A DNA stretch of 64,000 nt from Bacteroides sp. (GTDB lineage: Bacteria; Bacteroidota; Bacteroidia; Bacteroidales; Muribaculaceae). Positions 19,184 through 28,756 of the stretch are shown one piece after another. The translations under genes and the position numbers were made by a program. The stretch spans positions 33,940 to 97,939 of the forward strand of contig JAAVCK010000014.1 of the NCBI GenBank assembly GCA_014802325.1, in the 5' to 3' direction. Under the pieces are notes generated by a model that saw nothing but the letters and a program-made list of their open reading frames with translations, ran no database searches and was not told the origin of the DNA. Every line of letters begins with the position of its first letter. The first letter of the stretch is position 1.

Positions 19184-19969
19184 ATGATAAGCGACAAAGC
19201 CTACATCGACCCCTCGGCCAAAATAGGCAAGAACGTAACCATCCACCCCTTTGCCTTCATCGACAAAGACGTGGAGATAGGCGATAACTGCAACATCCGC
19301 CCCTTCGCAAGCATCGTGCGCGGCACGCGCATGGGCGAGGGTTGTCAGGTGTTTCAGGGTGCCATTGTCGGCGCCGATCCGCAGGACTTCCGCTGGAAAG
19401 GCGGCTTCACATATTGCTTCATAGGCAATAACGTCACCATTCGCGAAAACGTCATCATCAACCGCGGCATCGCCTCCGAAGGGGGCACTCGCATCGGCGA
19501 CGGATGTTTCCTTATGGCCAACTCCCACGTGGGTCACGATTCCCACCTCAAGGGCAACGACGTGATTGGCAACGGTGTTTCCGTGGCCGGTGAAGTGGAG
19601 ATGGGCGAAAATACCATCCTGTCGTCTGGCGCCATCGTTCACGAGCGCTGCCGCATCGGCGACTGGGTAGTCGTTAAGGGTGGATGCCGCATCGGAAGCA
19701 ACGTGCCTCCTTTCGTCATCATGGCCCACAATCCCACGGCATATTTCGGTGTCAACGCCAAAGTCATGGCCAAAAACGGCTTCTCTGAAGAGACCATCAC
19801 CGAGATTGCCAAGGCATACCGCCACGTATATCAGACCGGCACCTCCGTATTCAATGCCCTTCGCCGCATCGAAGAAGACGTGCTTCCATCAGAGGAGCGC
19901 ACCAACATCATGAAGTTTATAGCCGACTGCGACCTCAAGATTGCAGCCGTGTCTAAAGACCTTTCCTGA
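19184..19969 (+). CDS. lpxA: LpxA-family acyl-ACP-UDP-GlcNAc O-acyltransferase
   Basis: Left-handed beta-helix hexapeptide repeats; 'NSHVGHDSHLKGNDVIGNGVSVAGEVEM', 'AYFGVNAKVMAKNGFSEETI'. Confidence 0.8.
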   Translation: MISDKAYIDPSAKIGKNVTIHPFAFIDKDVEIGDNCNIRPFASIVRGTRMGEGCQVFQGAIVGADPQDFRWKGGFTYCFIGNNVTIRENVIINRGIASEGGTRIGDGCFLMANSHVGHDSHLKGNDVIGNGVSVAGEVEMGENTILSSGAIVHERCRIGDWVVVKGGCRIGSNVPPFVIMAHNPTAYFGVNAKVMAKNGFSEETITEIAKAYRHVYQTGTSVFNALRRIEEDVLPSEERTNIMKFIADCDLKIAAVSKDLS

Positions 19970-20005
19970 TAAAACTCCGCACACAAGCGACACTTGATTT
20001 TCCTT

Positions 20006-20037
20006 ATCGCGTTTCCGCCCCGGAAGCGCGATTTTTT
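20006..20037 (+). terminator. Rho-independent terminator after lpxA-like gene
   Basis: atcgcgtttccgccccggaagcgcgat hairpin followed by tttttc. Confidence 0.8.
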
Positions 20038-20085
20038 CATGTATCCCGCGTCATGAATACGTAATGAAAATATGTACACCACACC

Positions 20086-20180
20086 TGTAGTGACGCACAC
20101 TGAGGTGCGTCCGGCGGAGCAAAACCGAGCGCCCACGGTTGCGAGTCAAAAAAGAGCCACGGAGTGGCTGTCACAATGTA
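20086..20180. repeat. Composite repeat 'D' plus hairpin A
   Basis: cctgtagtgacgcacactgaggtgcgtccgg...gcgagtcaaaaaagagccacggagtggc. Confidence 0.65.
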
Positions 20181-20475
20181 AGGGGATGTGTCAAAATAGA
20201 CTTTTTTCAAAAAGGAACAAGCGTCCGGCGGACGCTGATTTACGCGTAACCCGGGTCGCCGAAGCTCAGCGTAGGCGCCCCGGGGTTAAATGCCGAAACC
20301 AAAAAGGCATCCGATAGGTCACCGAATGAAAAGCAAATCAATAAGTTATATAATCGGCGTCCTGACGGACGCCAAGGTTTTCAGGCCAATAGCCGGCGAC
20401 GCCTCCACATAGCTACGGGGCGCCGGTTACGAATAACTCAATGCCCTGCGGGCATTCTTTTTTCGACACAGCCTC
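20181..20475. mobile_element. Hairpin-rich MITE-like element with IS-like ends
   Basis: Left end aggggatgtgtcaaaatag; right end (revcomp) aggaggctgtgtcgaaaaaag; several internal stem-loops; no ORF. Confidence 0.4.
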
Positions 20476-20802
20476 CTACATGAGCGAGGCTTGATTCAAC
20501 GAAATACCATATGATTAGCCCGGGCTACCGACGAAAAAATCGGTGGCCCGGGCTAAAATATCTGATGTCAGATTACACTGCGGTGATCAGATAGTAATTT
20601 TTCTTGCCGCGCTGCACGAGGATATATTTATCGTTGAGCAGCATGGCCGTTGACGATTCGGCATAGGGGTCGGTGACCTTCTCTTTATTGATCGACACAC
20701 CGCCGCCCTGTACCATCTTGCGCATCTCGCCCTTCGAGGGGAACACGGCTGCATGCTCGGTCAGAAGATCGGCCAGTTTCACGCCCTCTTCCAGAGCCTT
20801 GC
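20475..20802 (-). pseudogene. Duplicated tyrS 3' end plus downstream terminator hairpin (copy 1 of 328-bp direct repeat)
   Basis: Matches 22227-22554 with 3 visible mismatches; 5' part of tyrS missing. Confidence 0.95.
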
Positions 20803-20952
20803 TAGTTTTCTATTTTGAGTCACGATAATGGTTATTCACTTAAAATGGACTTTTTACCCTTTGTACAGACGTTGTTTTAACATAATATTAATTTCAATTC
20901 GTATGCTATTTTGTGGAATACGTTATAATTATTAAAATTTTTATCAATTTTA

Positions 20953-20984
20953 TTTGTAATTATATAATTTTTAAATTAAATTTG
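20953..20984 (+). promoter_or_regulatory. Bacteroidetes-type promoter of the island operon
   Basis: TTTG (20953-20956) - 20 nt - TAAATTTG (20977-20984). Confidence 0.7.
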
Positions 20985-21015
20985 CAGAAGTATTAACTGC
21001 TAAATAACTGTAATT

Positions 21016-21783
21016 ATGAAAAACCTTTATTTTTGTATCGTTTTTACAATGCTTATTTTTTCTTCTTGTTCCAAAGACGATTTATCTTTAGTTGATTCGT
21101 TAGATTCTGCTAGAGAATTGTACGAAGAATTAAGTAATTTTACTCCGGGTTCAATATTAACAACAGAGCCTACTAGTCGAGCTTTAGATATTAACAACCG
21201 GAATTTTATAGCATTCTCACAAGAAGAAATAGAATACCTTTCTTCCCTGGACCAGAAGAACTTTGTATTAGAACGAGAAACTTTATTTATAAATTCAAAT
21301 TTTAAAGAAGAATACGTATAGGCATATTTAGATTCAATTTCCGTAGTGAACAGACTTAGTATAGGTATCACTTTGGGAGGACCCAAAGAGGTAGAGAAAT
21401 TGGAATCGTTTATGGTAAGTTATATGGATAGTGATGGGGGTTGGGAAAATGTTGAACCTTATCTTCTTGGTATTAGATCTAAAAAAGCGCAGCAAGTATA
21501 TGTTAAGATAGCAGTATATATAGATAAGTCCGCCAAGCCAATAATCAGTGAGTTATTTAATAGAGAAGTATTAGGTGATGTTAGTGAAGATAGAGGTCTG
21601 TGCGAGATGGCTGCAATGGCTCGATTAGCATCTTTGGGTATAGATATGAAAGTTAGTGAAATGGTTGACGCAATGACTGGCGGCGGAGGCGGTGCGCTAG
21701 AAGGACTAGAATTGATAGCTGGAGCTGCTTCTTTGCTGCATATATGGCTTGATTATGAAATATGTAAAGGAAGATGGCATTAA
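21016..21783 (+). pseudogene. Lipoprotein gene interrupted by one in-frame TAG at 21319-21321
   Basis: ORFs 21016-21321 and 21346-21783 share one frame; lipobox 'LIFSSCSKDD'; coding continues after TAG as AYLDSISVVNRLSIGITLGG. Confidence 0.8.
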
Positions 21784-21796
21784 TAAATTTTTAATT

Positions 21797-22075
21797 ATGG
21801 AAAATTCAAATTTAACTATTCCCAAATGGGTTAAATGGCTACTTGCCCCGATAGTGGGAGCGATGGTGTATTGTGGAATTATACACTCCATGCCCGGCTA
21901 CATACTGATTTTTATGCTCGCGTGGTTTGTAATATATGCATGCGTGGCGAGCTACTATTTATATAAAAATCACCAGACCAAAGCTATCATCGGCCTTTGG
22001 ATAGTACTGATTGTATTCGTTGGCACATTCATTTTCAATGCCTACGGCGTAAATAAGCTATTGGGTGTCGAATAA
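21797..22075 (+). CDS. Small multi-TM membrane protein (possible immunity-type partner)
   Basis: M at 21797 'MENSNLTIPKWVKWLLAPIVGAMVYCGIIHSMPGYILIFMLAWFVIYACVASYYLY...'; 13 nt after the preceding stop. Confidence 0.7.
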   Translation: MENSNLTIPKWVKWLLAPIVGAMVYCGIIHSMPGYILIFMLAWFVIYACVASYYLYKNHQTKAIIGLWIVLIVFVGTFIFNAYGVNKLLGVE

Positions 22076-22097
22076 CGAAAATTTTTGTACCACCACT

Positions 22098-22226
22098 GTA
22101 TGGACGCACACTGGGGTGCGTCCGGCCTCGTAATCGGCTTGCCGCTTCGCTACGCGAAGAATGGCGCATGTCCGCGGCTGCGAAAAATTACCCTTTTGCT
22201 CTGCCGGGCGCTCCTTCGGAAGCGCC
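22098..22226. repeat. Composite repeat 'D' related copy
   Basis: gacgcacactggggtgcgtccggcctcgtaatcggcttgccgcttcgctacgcgaag...gcgctccttcggaagcgcc. Confidence 0.65.
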
Positions 22227-22554
22227 CCTACATGAGCGAGGCTTGATTCAACGAAATACCATATGATTAGCCCGGGCTACCGACGAAAAAATCGGTGGCC
22301 CGGGCTAAAATATCTGATGTCAGATTACACTGCGGTGAGCAGATAGTAATTTTTCTTGCCGCGCTGCACGAGGATATATTTATCGTTGAGCAGCATGGCC
22401 GTTGACGATTCGGCGTAGGGGTCGGTGACCTTCTCTTTATTGATCGACACACCGCCGCCCTGCACCATCTTGCGCATCTCGCCCTTCGAGGGGAACACGG
22501 CTGCATGCTCGGTCAGAAGATCGGCCAGTTTCACGCCCTCTTCCAGAGCCTTGC
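22227..22554. repeat. Copy 2 of the 328-bp direct repeat (3' end of intact tyrS and downstream hairpin)
   Basis: Matches 20475-20802 at offset 1752. Confidence 0.95.
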
Positions 22555-23617
22555 GGGGAATCTCAAAGCGGGGCACACCGTCCATCACCTGAAGAAGAGT
22601 CTCTTCGTCGATGCGGTGGAGAATCTCGCCGGCCTTGTTGGAAAACAGGATTTGCGATGCCTCCACAGCGGCCTCGTAATCCTCGCGCGAGTGAACGAGC
22701 ACTGTGATTTCCTCGGCCAGACGGCGCTGAAGGGCGCGGCTGCCGGGATCGGCTTCCTGCTGACGGGCCAGCTCGTCGATCTCCTCGCGGCTGAGCGTGG
22801 TGAAGATCTTGATGTATTTCAGCGCGTCGTCGTCGCTCACATTTAGCCAGAACTGATAGAACTTGTAGGGCGACGTATAGCGCGGGTCAAGCCATACATT
22901 GCCGCTCTCCGTCTTGCCGAACTTACCGCCGTCGGCCTTGGTGATGAGCGGGCAGGTCAGAGCATAAGCCTCACCTCCGGCAGTGCGGCGTATAAGCTCG
23001 GTGCCGGTGGTGATGTTGCCCCACTGATCCGAGCCGCCCAGTTGCAGACGGCAGTTTTTCTCCTTGTATAGATGCAGGAAGTCATAGCCCTGGCAGAGCT
23101 GGTAGCTGAACTCGGTGAACGACATACCCTCGCGCGACTCGCCCGAGAGACGCTTCTTTACCGAATCCTTGGCCATCATGTAGTTCACGGTGATGTGCTT
23201 GCCGATATCGCGGATGAAGTCGAGAAATGTGAAGTTTTTCATCCAGTCATAGTTGTTGACCATCTCGGCAGCGTTGGGCGCATCGCTTTCAAAGTCGAGA
23301 AACTTCGAGAGCTGCTTCTTGATGGCCTCCTGATTGTGGCGCAGCGTCTCCTCGTCGAGCAGCTTGCGCTCCTGGCTCTTCATCGAGGGGTCGCCTATCA
23401 TACCGGTGGCGCCGCCTATGAGTGCCAGCGGCTTGTGGCCGGCGCGCTGGAAGTGGCGGAGCATCATCACACCCACCAGGTGGCCTATGTGCAGTGAGTC
23501 GGCCGTAGGGTCGATGCCCAGATAGGCCGTGGTCATTTCTTTTTTGAGTTGTTCTTCAGTGCCGGGCATCATCTGGTGGATCATGCCGCGCCACGTGAGT
23601 TCTTCAATAAAGTCCAT
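22325..23617 (-). CDS. tyrS: Tyrosine-tRNA ligase
   Basis: '[81 protein letters not shown]'. Confidence 0.97.
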   Translation of the reverse strand: MDFIEELTWRGMIHQMMPGTEEQLKKEMTTAYLGIDPTADSLHIGHLVGVMMLRHFQRAGHKPLALIGGATGMIGDPSMKSQERKLLDEETLRHNQEAIKKQLSKFLDFESDAPNAAEMVNNYDWMKNFTFLDFIRDIGKHITVNYMMAKDSVKKRLSGESREGMSFTEFSYQLCQGYDFLHLYKEKNCRLQLGGSDQWGNITTGTELIRRTAGGEAYALTCPLITKADGGKFGKTESGNVWLDPRYTSPYKFYQFWLNVSDDDALKYIKIFTTLSREEIDELARQQEADPGSRALQRRLAEEITVLVHSREDYEAAVEASQILFSNKAGEILHRIDEETLLQVMDGVPRFEIPRKALEEGVKLADLLTEHAAVFPSKGEMRKMVQGGGVSINKEKVTDPYAESSTAMLLNDKYILVQRGKKNYYLLTAV

Positions 23618-23650
23618 AGTTATGAGTTGTAATGTTGTATTTTTGTTTGA

Positions 23651-24700
23651 TTATTTCTTCTTGCCGCCGTCTATGGTCACGATATTGCCGTCGGGCAGAT
23701 GGGTGAGAGGAGTGACTTTCATGGAGCGGAGCGACGAGCGGCCGCCCGAGGGAGCACTGTCGTGGTAAAAGAGATACCACTTGCCGTCCACTTCCACCAC
23801 CGACTGGTGGGTGGTCCATCCCGTCACGGGGGTGAGTATCGTGCCGCCGTACACAAACGGTCCGTAAGGACTGTCGGCCGTGGCATAGCATATCAGGTGC
23901 GACGAGCCGGTGGAGTAGGTGAGATAATACTTGTCGCCATAGCGGTGTATCCACGGTGCCTCGAAGTAGCGCCGGGGATCCGACTCAAGCATGCGGTTGC
24001 CCAGCGAGTCGGTTATCACTACGTGGCGGGGCTGCTCGGCCAGCTGCTTCATGTCGGGCGTGAGCTTAGCCACGCGAGGCCCGAAAGCGAGGTCGTCTTT
24101 GGCAGGGCGGGGCGCCATCTCGCGCAATATATTGTTGTCGTCATAGCGCTGATTCTGGCCACCGTTCAGACCGCCGAAATACAGATAATAGTCATCGCCG
24201 TCGCGATACACGGCCGGGTCGATACTGTAGCTGCCGCGTATCGGGTCGGGCTCGGCCTTAAACGGTCCGGCAGGCGAGTCGGCCGTGGCCACGCCTATGC
24301 GGAAAAGGCCGTTATAGTCCTTAGCCGAGAAATATAGATAATACTTGCCGTCCTTCTCGGCCACATCCGTGGCCCACATCTGCCGCGCCACCCAGGGCAC
24401 ATCGTCGATCGACAGTATAGCGCCGTGGTCGGTCACCTCGGCTGTCATAGGGTCGCCCGTGAGCGAAAATGCGTGATAGTCGCGCATGTCGTAGTGCGCG
24501 CCGTCTGAAGCGTCGGTCACCGGCGAGTCCCAGTCGTGTGAAGTGTAGATATACACCTTGCCGTCAAACACGTGCGCGGCCGGATCGGCCATATAGTCGG
24601 CCGGCCATAGATAGCGTGACTCCTGCACTGCGGGCTCTGCGGCCGACGCCGCAGCAGCTATGAGCGCCACCGACGGGAGAAGAGCGTTTAATAATTTCAT
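23651..24700 (-). CDS. Glycoside hydrolase family 43 protein
   Basis: Signal peptide; 'ADPAAHVFDGKVYIYTSHDWD', 'WATDVAEKDGKYYLYFSAKD', 'EAPWIHRYGDKYYLTYSTGSSH'. Confidence 0.9.
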   Translation of the reverse strand: MKLLNALLPSVALIAAAASAAEPAVQESRYLWPADYMADPAAHVFDGKVYIYTSHDWDSPVTDASDGAHYDMRDYHAFSLTGDPMTAEVTDHGAILSIDDVPWVARQMWATDVAEKDGKYYLYFSAKDYNGLFRIGVATADSPAGPFKAEPDPIRGSYSIDPAVYRDGDDYYLYFGGLNGGQNQRYDDNNILREMAPRPAKDDLAFGPRVAKLTPDMKQLAEQPRHVVITDSLGNRMLESDPRRYFEAPWIHRYGDKYYLTYSTGSSHLICYATADSPYGPFVYGGTILTPVTGWTTHQSVVEVDGKWYLFYHDSAPSGGRSSLRSMKVTPLTHLPDGNIVTIDGGKKK

Positions 24701-24728
24701 ATATATGAAGATCTTAAGGTGTATCTAC

Positions 24729-25928
24729 TTATTTCAGAGCTGCCACAGCTGCGCGTATGCGCGACATGGCGGTGCGGATATTGTCGTCGCTCGTGGCATA
24801 CGACAGGCGCAGATAGCCCTGCATACCGAACGCGGCGCCGTCCACGGTGGCCACGTGAGCCTCTTCGAGCAGATACATGGCCAGCTCGCCCGAAGTGTGG
24901 ATCACACTGCCGCGGGGAGTGGTGCGTCCCAGCAGACCGGTCACGCGGGGGAAGAGATAAAATGCTCCCTGAGGCACATTCACCGTCCAGCCCTCGATCT
25001 GTCGGGCCAGTTCCACTATCAGGTCGCGGCGGCGGCGGAATGCCTCACACATCTCGCGCACACAATCCTGCGGGCCGTTGTAGGCAGCTTCGGCGGCCTT
25101 CTGGGCTATCGACGAGGCATTGCTTGAATACTGACCCTGGAGCTTCGACACGGCCTTGGCTATGGGCAGCGGAGCGGCGCAGTAGCCTATGCGCCATCCG
25201 GTCATGGCATATGCCTTTGACACGCCGTTGACTATTATGGTGCGTCCGGCTATTTCGGGGAATGAGCCGAGCGAGGTGAATCCGTCGGTGAAATTGATAT
25301 GCTCATAGATTTCGTCGGCCAGCACCATCACCTGAGGATAGTCTTTCAGCACATCCACCAGTGCGCGCAGTTCGGCGGGGGAGTATACGCTGCCGGTGGG
25401 ATTTGACGGCGAGCATAGCATCACCATCACGGTGCGCGGCGTGATGGCAGCCCGCAGCTGCTCGGGTGTGATCTTGAAGTCGCGCGAGATGTTGGCCCTG
25501 ATCTCCACGGGCACACCTTCGGCCAGTTTCACCATCTCCACATAGCTCACCCATGCAGGCATCGGTATTATCACCTCGTCGCCGCGGTTGACGGTGGCGA
25601 GTATCACATTACACAGAGCCTGCTTCGCACCGTTGCCCACCACGATCTGCTCGGGGGCGAATTGCAGGCCGTTTTCGTCGCGCAGCTTGCGGCAGATGGC
25701 CTCGCGCAGCGACATGAAGCCCGGCACCGGGGTGTAGAATGTAAAGTTGTCGTCGATCGCCTTCTTGGCTGCATGCTTGATATGATGCGGCGTGGGGAAG
25801 TCAGGTTCTCCCACCGACATATTGATCACATCTACGCCGGCGGCACGGAGTTCATTGCTTTTTTGCGACATGGCAAGTGTGGCCGATACGGCCAGCGACT
25901 TGACGCGGTCAGATATATGAGTATTCAT
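24729..25928 (-). CDS. Pyridoxal phosphate-dependent class I/II aminotransferase (aspartate aminotransferase-like)
   Basis: 'VINMSVGEPDFPTPHHIKHAAKKAIDDNFTFYTPVPG', 'NGVSKAYAMTGWRIGYCAAP'. Confidence 0.95.
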   Translation of the reverse strand: MNTHISDRVKSLAVSATLAMSQKSNELRAAGVDVINMSVGEPDFPTPHHIKHAAKKAIDDNFTFYTPVPGFMSLREAICRKLRDENGLQFAPEQIVVGNGAKQALCNVILATVNRGDEVIIPMPAWVSYVEMVKLAEGVPVEIRANISRDFKITPEQLRAAITPRTVMVMLCSPSNPTGSVYSPAELRALVDVLKDYPQVMVLADEIYEHINFTDGFTSLGSFPEIAGRTIIVNGVSKAYAMTGWRIGYCAAPLPIAKAVSKLQGQYSSNASSIAQKAAEAAYNGPQDCVREMCEAFRRRRDLIVELARQIEGWTVNVPQGAFYLFPRVTGLLGRTTPRGSVIHTSGELAMYLLEEAHVATVDGAAFGMQGYLRLSYATSDDNIRTAMSRIRAAVAALK

Positions 25929-26036
25929 CGGTAATAAAAATTTTCTACAAAGATAGCAAGAATTATTGAATATTCCGCGCGATTATTTCCACGCTAAAAT
26001 TTGGACCGGCGTAGCACGTAATCTGACGAAAATTCA

Positions 26037-26044
26037 CTAAATTT
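26037..26044 (+). promoter_or_regulatory. -7 element TAAATTTG upstream of pheS
   Basis: TAnnTTTG consensus. Confidence 0.5.
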
Positions 26045-26093
26045 GCAGTGTGTTACCCCGTCGGGGCTACGTTAATTTGCAATATTCATAGCT

Positions 26094-27113
26094 ATGCTAA
26101 ATAAAATCAACGAATTAAAGGCTGAAATCGACGCTCTGCAGGCGTCGGCTGCAGCCGATGTCGAGGCGCTGCGCATCGCATATCTCAGCAAAAAGGGAAA
26201 AGTGTCGCAGCTCTTCAATGAGTTCCGCACTCTCTCGGCCGACCAGAAGCGCGAGCTCGGCCAGGCCATCAATGAGCTGAAAAATCATGCTGCCGAGCGC
26301 ATCAATTCTCTCAAGGATTCTTTCGGCGACGCCGCTGAGACCGAGGCCGACATTGACCTCACCCGCTCCGAGGCATCAATGCCGTTAGGCACACGCCACC
26401 CCCTGTCGCTCGTGCGCAACGAGATTATCTCCATTTTCTCGCGTCTGGGATTCACCATCGCCGAAGGTCCCGAGATCGAGGACGACTGGCACGTATTCTC
26501 GTCGCTCAACTTTGCCGCTGACCATCCTGCCCGCGACATGCAGGACACTTTCTTCATTCAGCGAAGCCCCGACGTGCTGCTCCGCACCCACACTTCATCG
26601 GTCCAGAGCCGCGTCATGGAGACTACCAAGCCCCCCATCCGCATCATCTGTCCCGGTCGTGTGTATCGCAACGAAGCCATCTCGGCCCGCGCCCACTGCT
26701 TCTTCCATCAGGTCGAGGCGCTCTACGTTGACGAAAACGTCTCGTATGCCGACCTCCGGCAGACGCTCCTCTACTTCGCCCGCGAGATGTTTGGCACCGA
26801 CACCGAAATCCGACTCCGTCCCAGCTACTTCCCCTTCACCGAGCCTTCGGCCGAAATGGATATCTCTTGTAAGATCTGCGGTGGTAAAGGATGCGGTTTC
26901 TGCAAACACACCGGTTGGGTCGAGATCCTCGGCTGCGGTATGGTCGACCCCAATGTGCTCGAAGCTTGCGGTATCGACTCTAAAAAATACAGCGGCTTCG
27001 CACTCGGCATGGGTGTCGAGCGTATCACCAACCTGAAATATCAGGTCAACGACCTGCGACTCTTCTCGGAGAACGACGTCAGATTCCTTGACGAGTTCAC
27101 TTCTGCCCGATGA
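26094..27113 (+). CDS. pheS: Phenylalanine-tRNA ligase alpha subunit
   Basis: 'GTRHPLSLVRNEIISIFSRLGFTIAEGPEIEDDWHVFSSLNF', 'GMGVERITNLKYQVNDLRLF'. Confidence 0.97.
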   Translation: MLNKINELKAEIDALQASAAADVEALRIAYLSKKGKVSQLFNEFRTLSADQKRELGQAINELKNHAAERINSLKDSFGDAAETEADIDLTRSEASMPLGTRHPLSLVRNEIISIFSRLGFTIAEGPEIEDDWHVFSSLNFAADHPARDMQDTFFIQRSPDVLLRTHTSSVQSRVMETTKPPIRIICPGRVYRNEAISARAHCFFHQVEALYVDENVSYADLRQTLLYFAREMFGTDTEIRLRPSYFPFTEPSAEMDISCKICGGKGCGFCKHTGWVEILGCGMVDPNVLEACGIDSKKYSGFALGMGVERITNLKYQVNDLRLFSENDVRFLDEFTSAR

Positions 27114-27757
27114 CAATCGCCGAGCGCTACAGTCGGGTCATAGAGTGGTTTCAGCAGACCATGCCGGTGGCTGAGACCGAACTCCACTACGACAATCCAT
27201 TCCAGCTCCTCGTAGCCGTAATTCTGTCGGCCCAGTGCACCGACAAGCGCGTCAACCTTGTCACTCCGGCGCTCTTCAACGCATATCCCACTCCTCAGGC
27301 CTTGGCTGATGCCTCGGCCGAGGAGATTTTCAGTTATATAAGTTCCGTATCGTTTCCCAACAATAAGACCCGGCTCCTGCTCGGCATGGCCCGCAAGCTC
27401 GTGGACCAATACGACGGCCGCGTACCCGACGATATGGACAGTCTGCTTTCGCTACCGGGCGTCGGACGCAAGACGGCCAACGTCATCCTCTCCGTCGTCT
27501 ACCACCGCGCCGCTATGGCGGTCGACACCCACGTGTTTCGCGTCAGCGAGCGCATCGGACTCACCACTCGCTCGCGCAACCCCCTCACCACCGAAAAGAC
27601 TCTCATGCGCCACATACCCGCAGAGATAGTCCCCACCGCCCACCACTGGCTCATACTTCACGGCCGCTACGTATGCAAGGCCCGCAAACCTCTCTGCGGC
27701 GAGTGCGGTCTGAAACCTTTCTGCCGTCACTACGCAAAGACTTCGTCAAATGGATAA
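27110..27757 (+). CDS. nth: Endonuclease III
   Basis: 'PFQLLVAVILSAQCTDKRVN', 'SLPGVGRKTANVILSV', C-terminal Fe-S Cys motif CKARKPLCGECGLKPFC. Confidence 0.95.
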   Translation: MTIAERYSRVIEWFQQTMPVAETELHYDNPFQLLVAVILSAQCTDKRVNLVTPALFNAYPTPQALADASAEEIFSYISSVSFPNNKTRLLLGMARKLVDQYDGRVPDDMDSLLSLPGVGRKTANVILSVVYHRAAMAVDTHVFRVSERIGLTTRSRNPLTTEKTLMRHIPAEIVPTAHHWLILHGRYVCKARKPLCGECGLKPFCRHYAKTSSNG

Positions 27758-28376
27758 TACTTTTCTCTTCATCATCGAGGTGCTCGGCACCGTGGCATTC
27801 GCCATAAGCGGTATCCGACTGGCCGCACGCAAACATTTCGACTGGTTTGGCGCATACACCATCGGTCTGGTCACAGCCATCGGCGGCGGCACACTGCGCG
27901 ACGTGCTGCTCGACATACCCGTATTCTGGATGCAGACATGGTGGTATCTCGCAGTTACGGCCATGTCGCTGGCCGTAGTGGTGATGTTTCACCGCGTGCT
28001 CACCTCCGGTTCGCGTCCCCTCTTTGTGTTCGACACCATCGGACTTGCCCTCTTCGTGATGATAGGCATACAGAAGACTCTTGCCGTGGGCTATCCCATG
28101 TGGGTAGCCATAGTGATGGGTATCATCACCGGCTCGTTTGGAGGCGTGGTGCGCGACATCATGATCAACGAAGAGCCCCTCTTTTTCCGCAAGGACATCT
28201 ACGCCACAGCATGCCTCGGAGGCGGACTCATTTACTGGTTCGCAGCCCTCGCCGGCTTCTCACCCATGGTGCAGCAGATAGCCTGCGCCCTCGTCATCGT
28301 AGGCCTCCGCTACGGCGCCCTCCGCTACGGCTGGCAACTCCCCGTCCTCTCCTCCTCCCCCGACGACAACGAGTGA
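27750..28376 (+). CDS. Trimeric intracellular cation channel (TRIC/UPF0126) family protein
   Basis: 'EVLGTVAFAISGIRLAARKHFDWFGAYTIGLVTAIGGGTLRDVLL'. Confidence 0.88.
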   Translation: MDNTFLFIIEVLGTVAFAISGIRLAARKHFDWFGAYTIGLVTAIGGGTLRDVLLDIPVFWMQTWWYLAVTAMSLAVVVMFHRVLTSGSRPLFVFDTIGLALFVMIGIQKTLAVGYPMWVAIVMGIITGSFGGVVRDIMINEEPLFFRKDIYATACLGGGLIYWFAALAGFSPMVQQIACALVIVGLRYGALRYGWQLPVLSSSPDDNE

Positions 28377-28446
28377 CCCCGCTTGCAATAAAGTGATGCA
28401 AAATTGCGCCCCAGCCGGCAGCTCGTTTTTACCAACGCTAAAAAAC

Positions 28447-28641
28447 GCCACGGAGTGGCAGTCATTCGGTTAACCCCGGGTACTTGCCACCCGGGGAACA
28501 CACCACCCCCACGTCACAACCGCGGAGCGGTTGAACAATGGTGGCTCGATTGTACAACCACTCCGTGGTTGATTTGGCAATGGTTTTTATACCCCGGGAG
28601 GCAAGTACACGGGGTTAACATTGTGGCAGCCACTCCGTGGC
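28447..28641. repeat. A-B-C/C'-B'-A' inverted REP-like element without transposase
   Basis: A 28447-28459, B 28472-28496, C 28517-28533, C' 28555-28571, B' 28591-28616, A' 28629-28641; T run after A'. Confidence 0.85.
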
Positions 28642-28756
28642 TTTTTTTGACTCGCACCCGTAGGCGCTCGGTTTTAGCCCAGCCGTACGCACCCCAGTGT
28701 GCTATACTTTCCCCACAGACTTCACCTGCGCTCCAGCTGACTTCTGTGGGTATAGA

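Noticed and set aside
21319-21321. Stop-codon recoding (TAG as sense or selenocysteine/pyrrolysine)
   Set aside because: Only one gene shows it, and no recoding machinery is visible in the window; nonsense mutation or sequencing error is simpler. Kept only as a check in the finding.
20475-22554. Complete ICE or prophage at tyrS
   Set aside because: No integrase, relaxase or phage genes between the repeats; only a small cargo island is supported.
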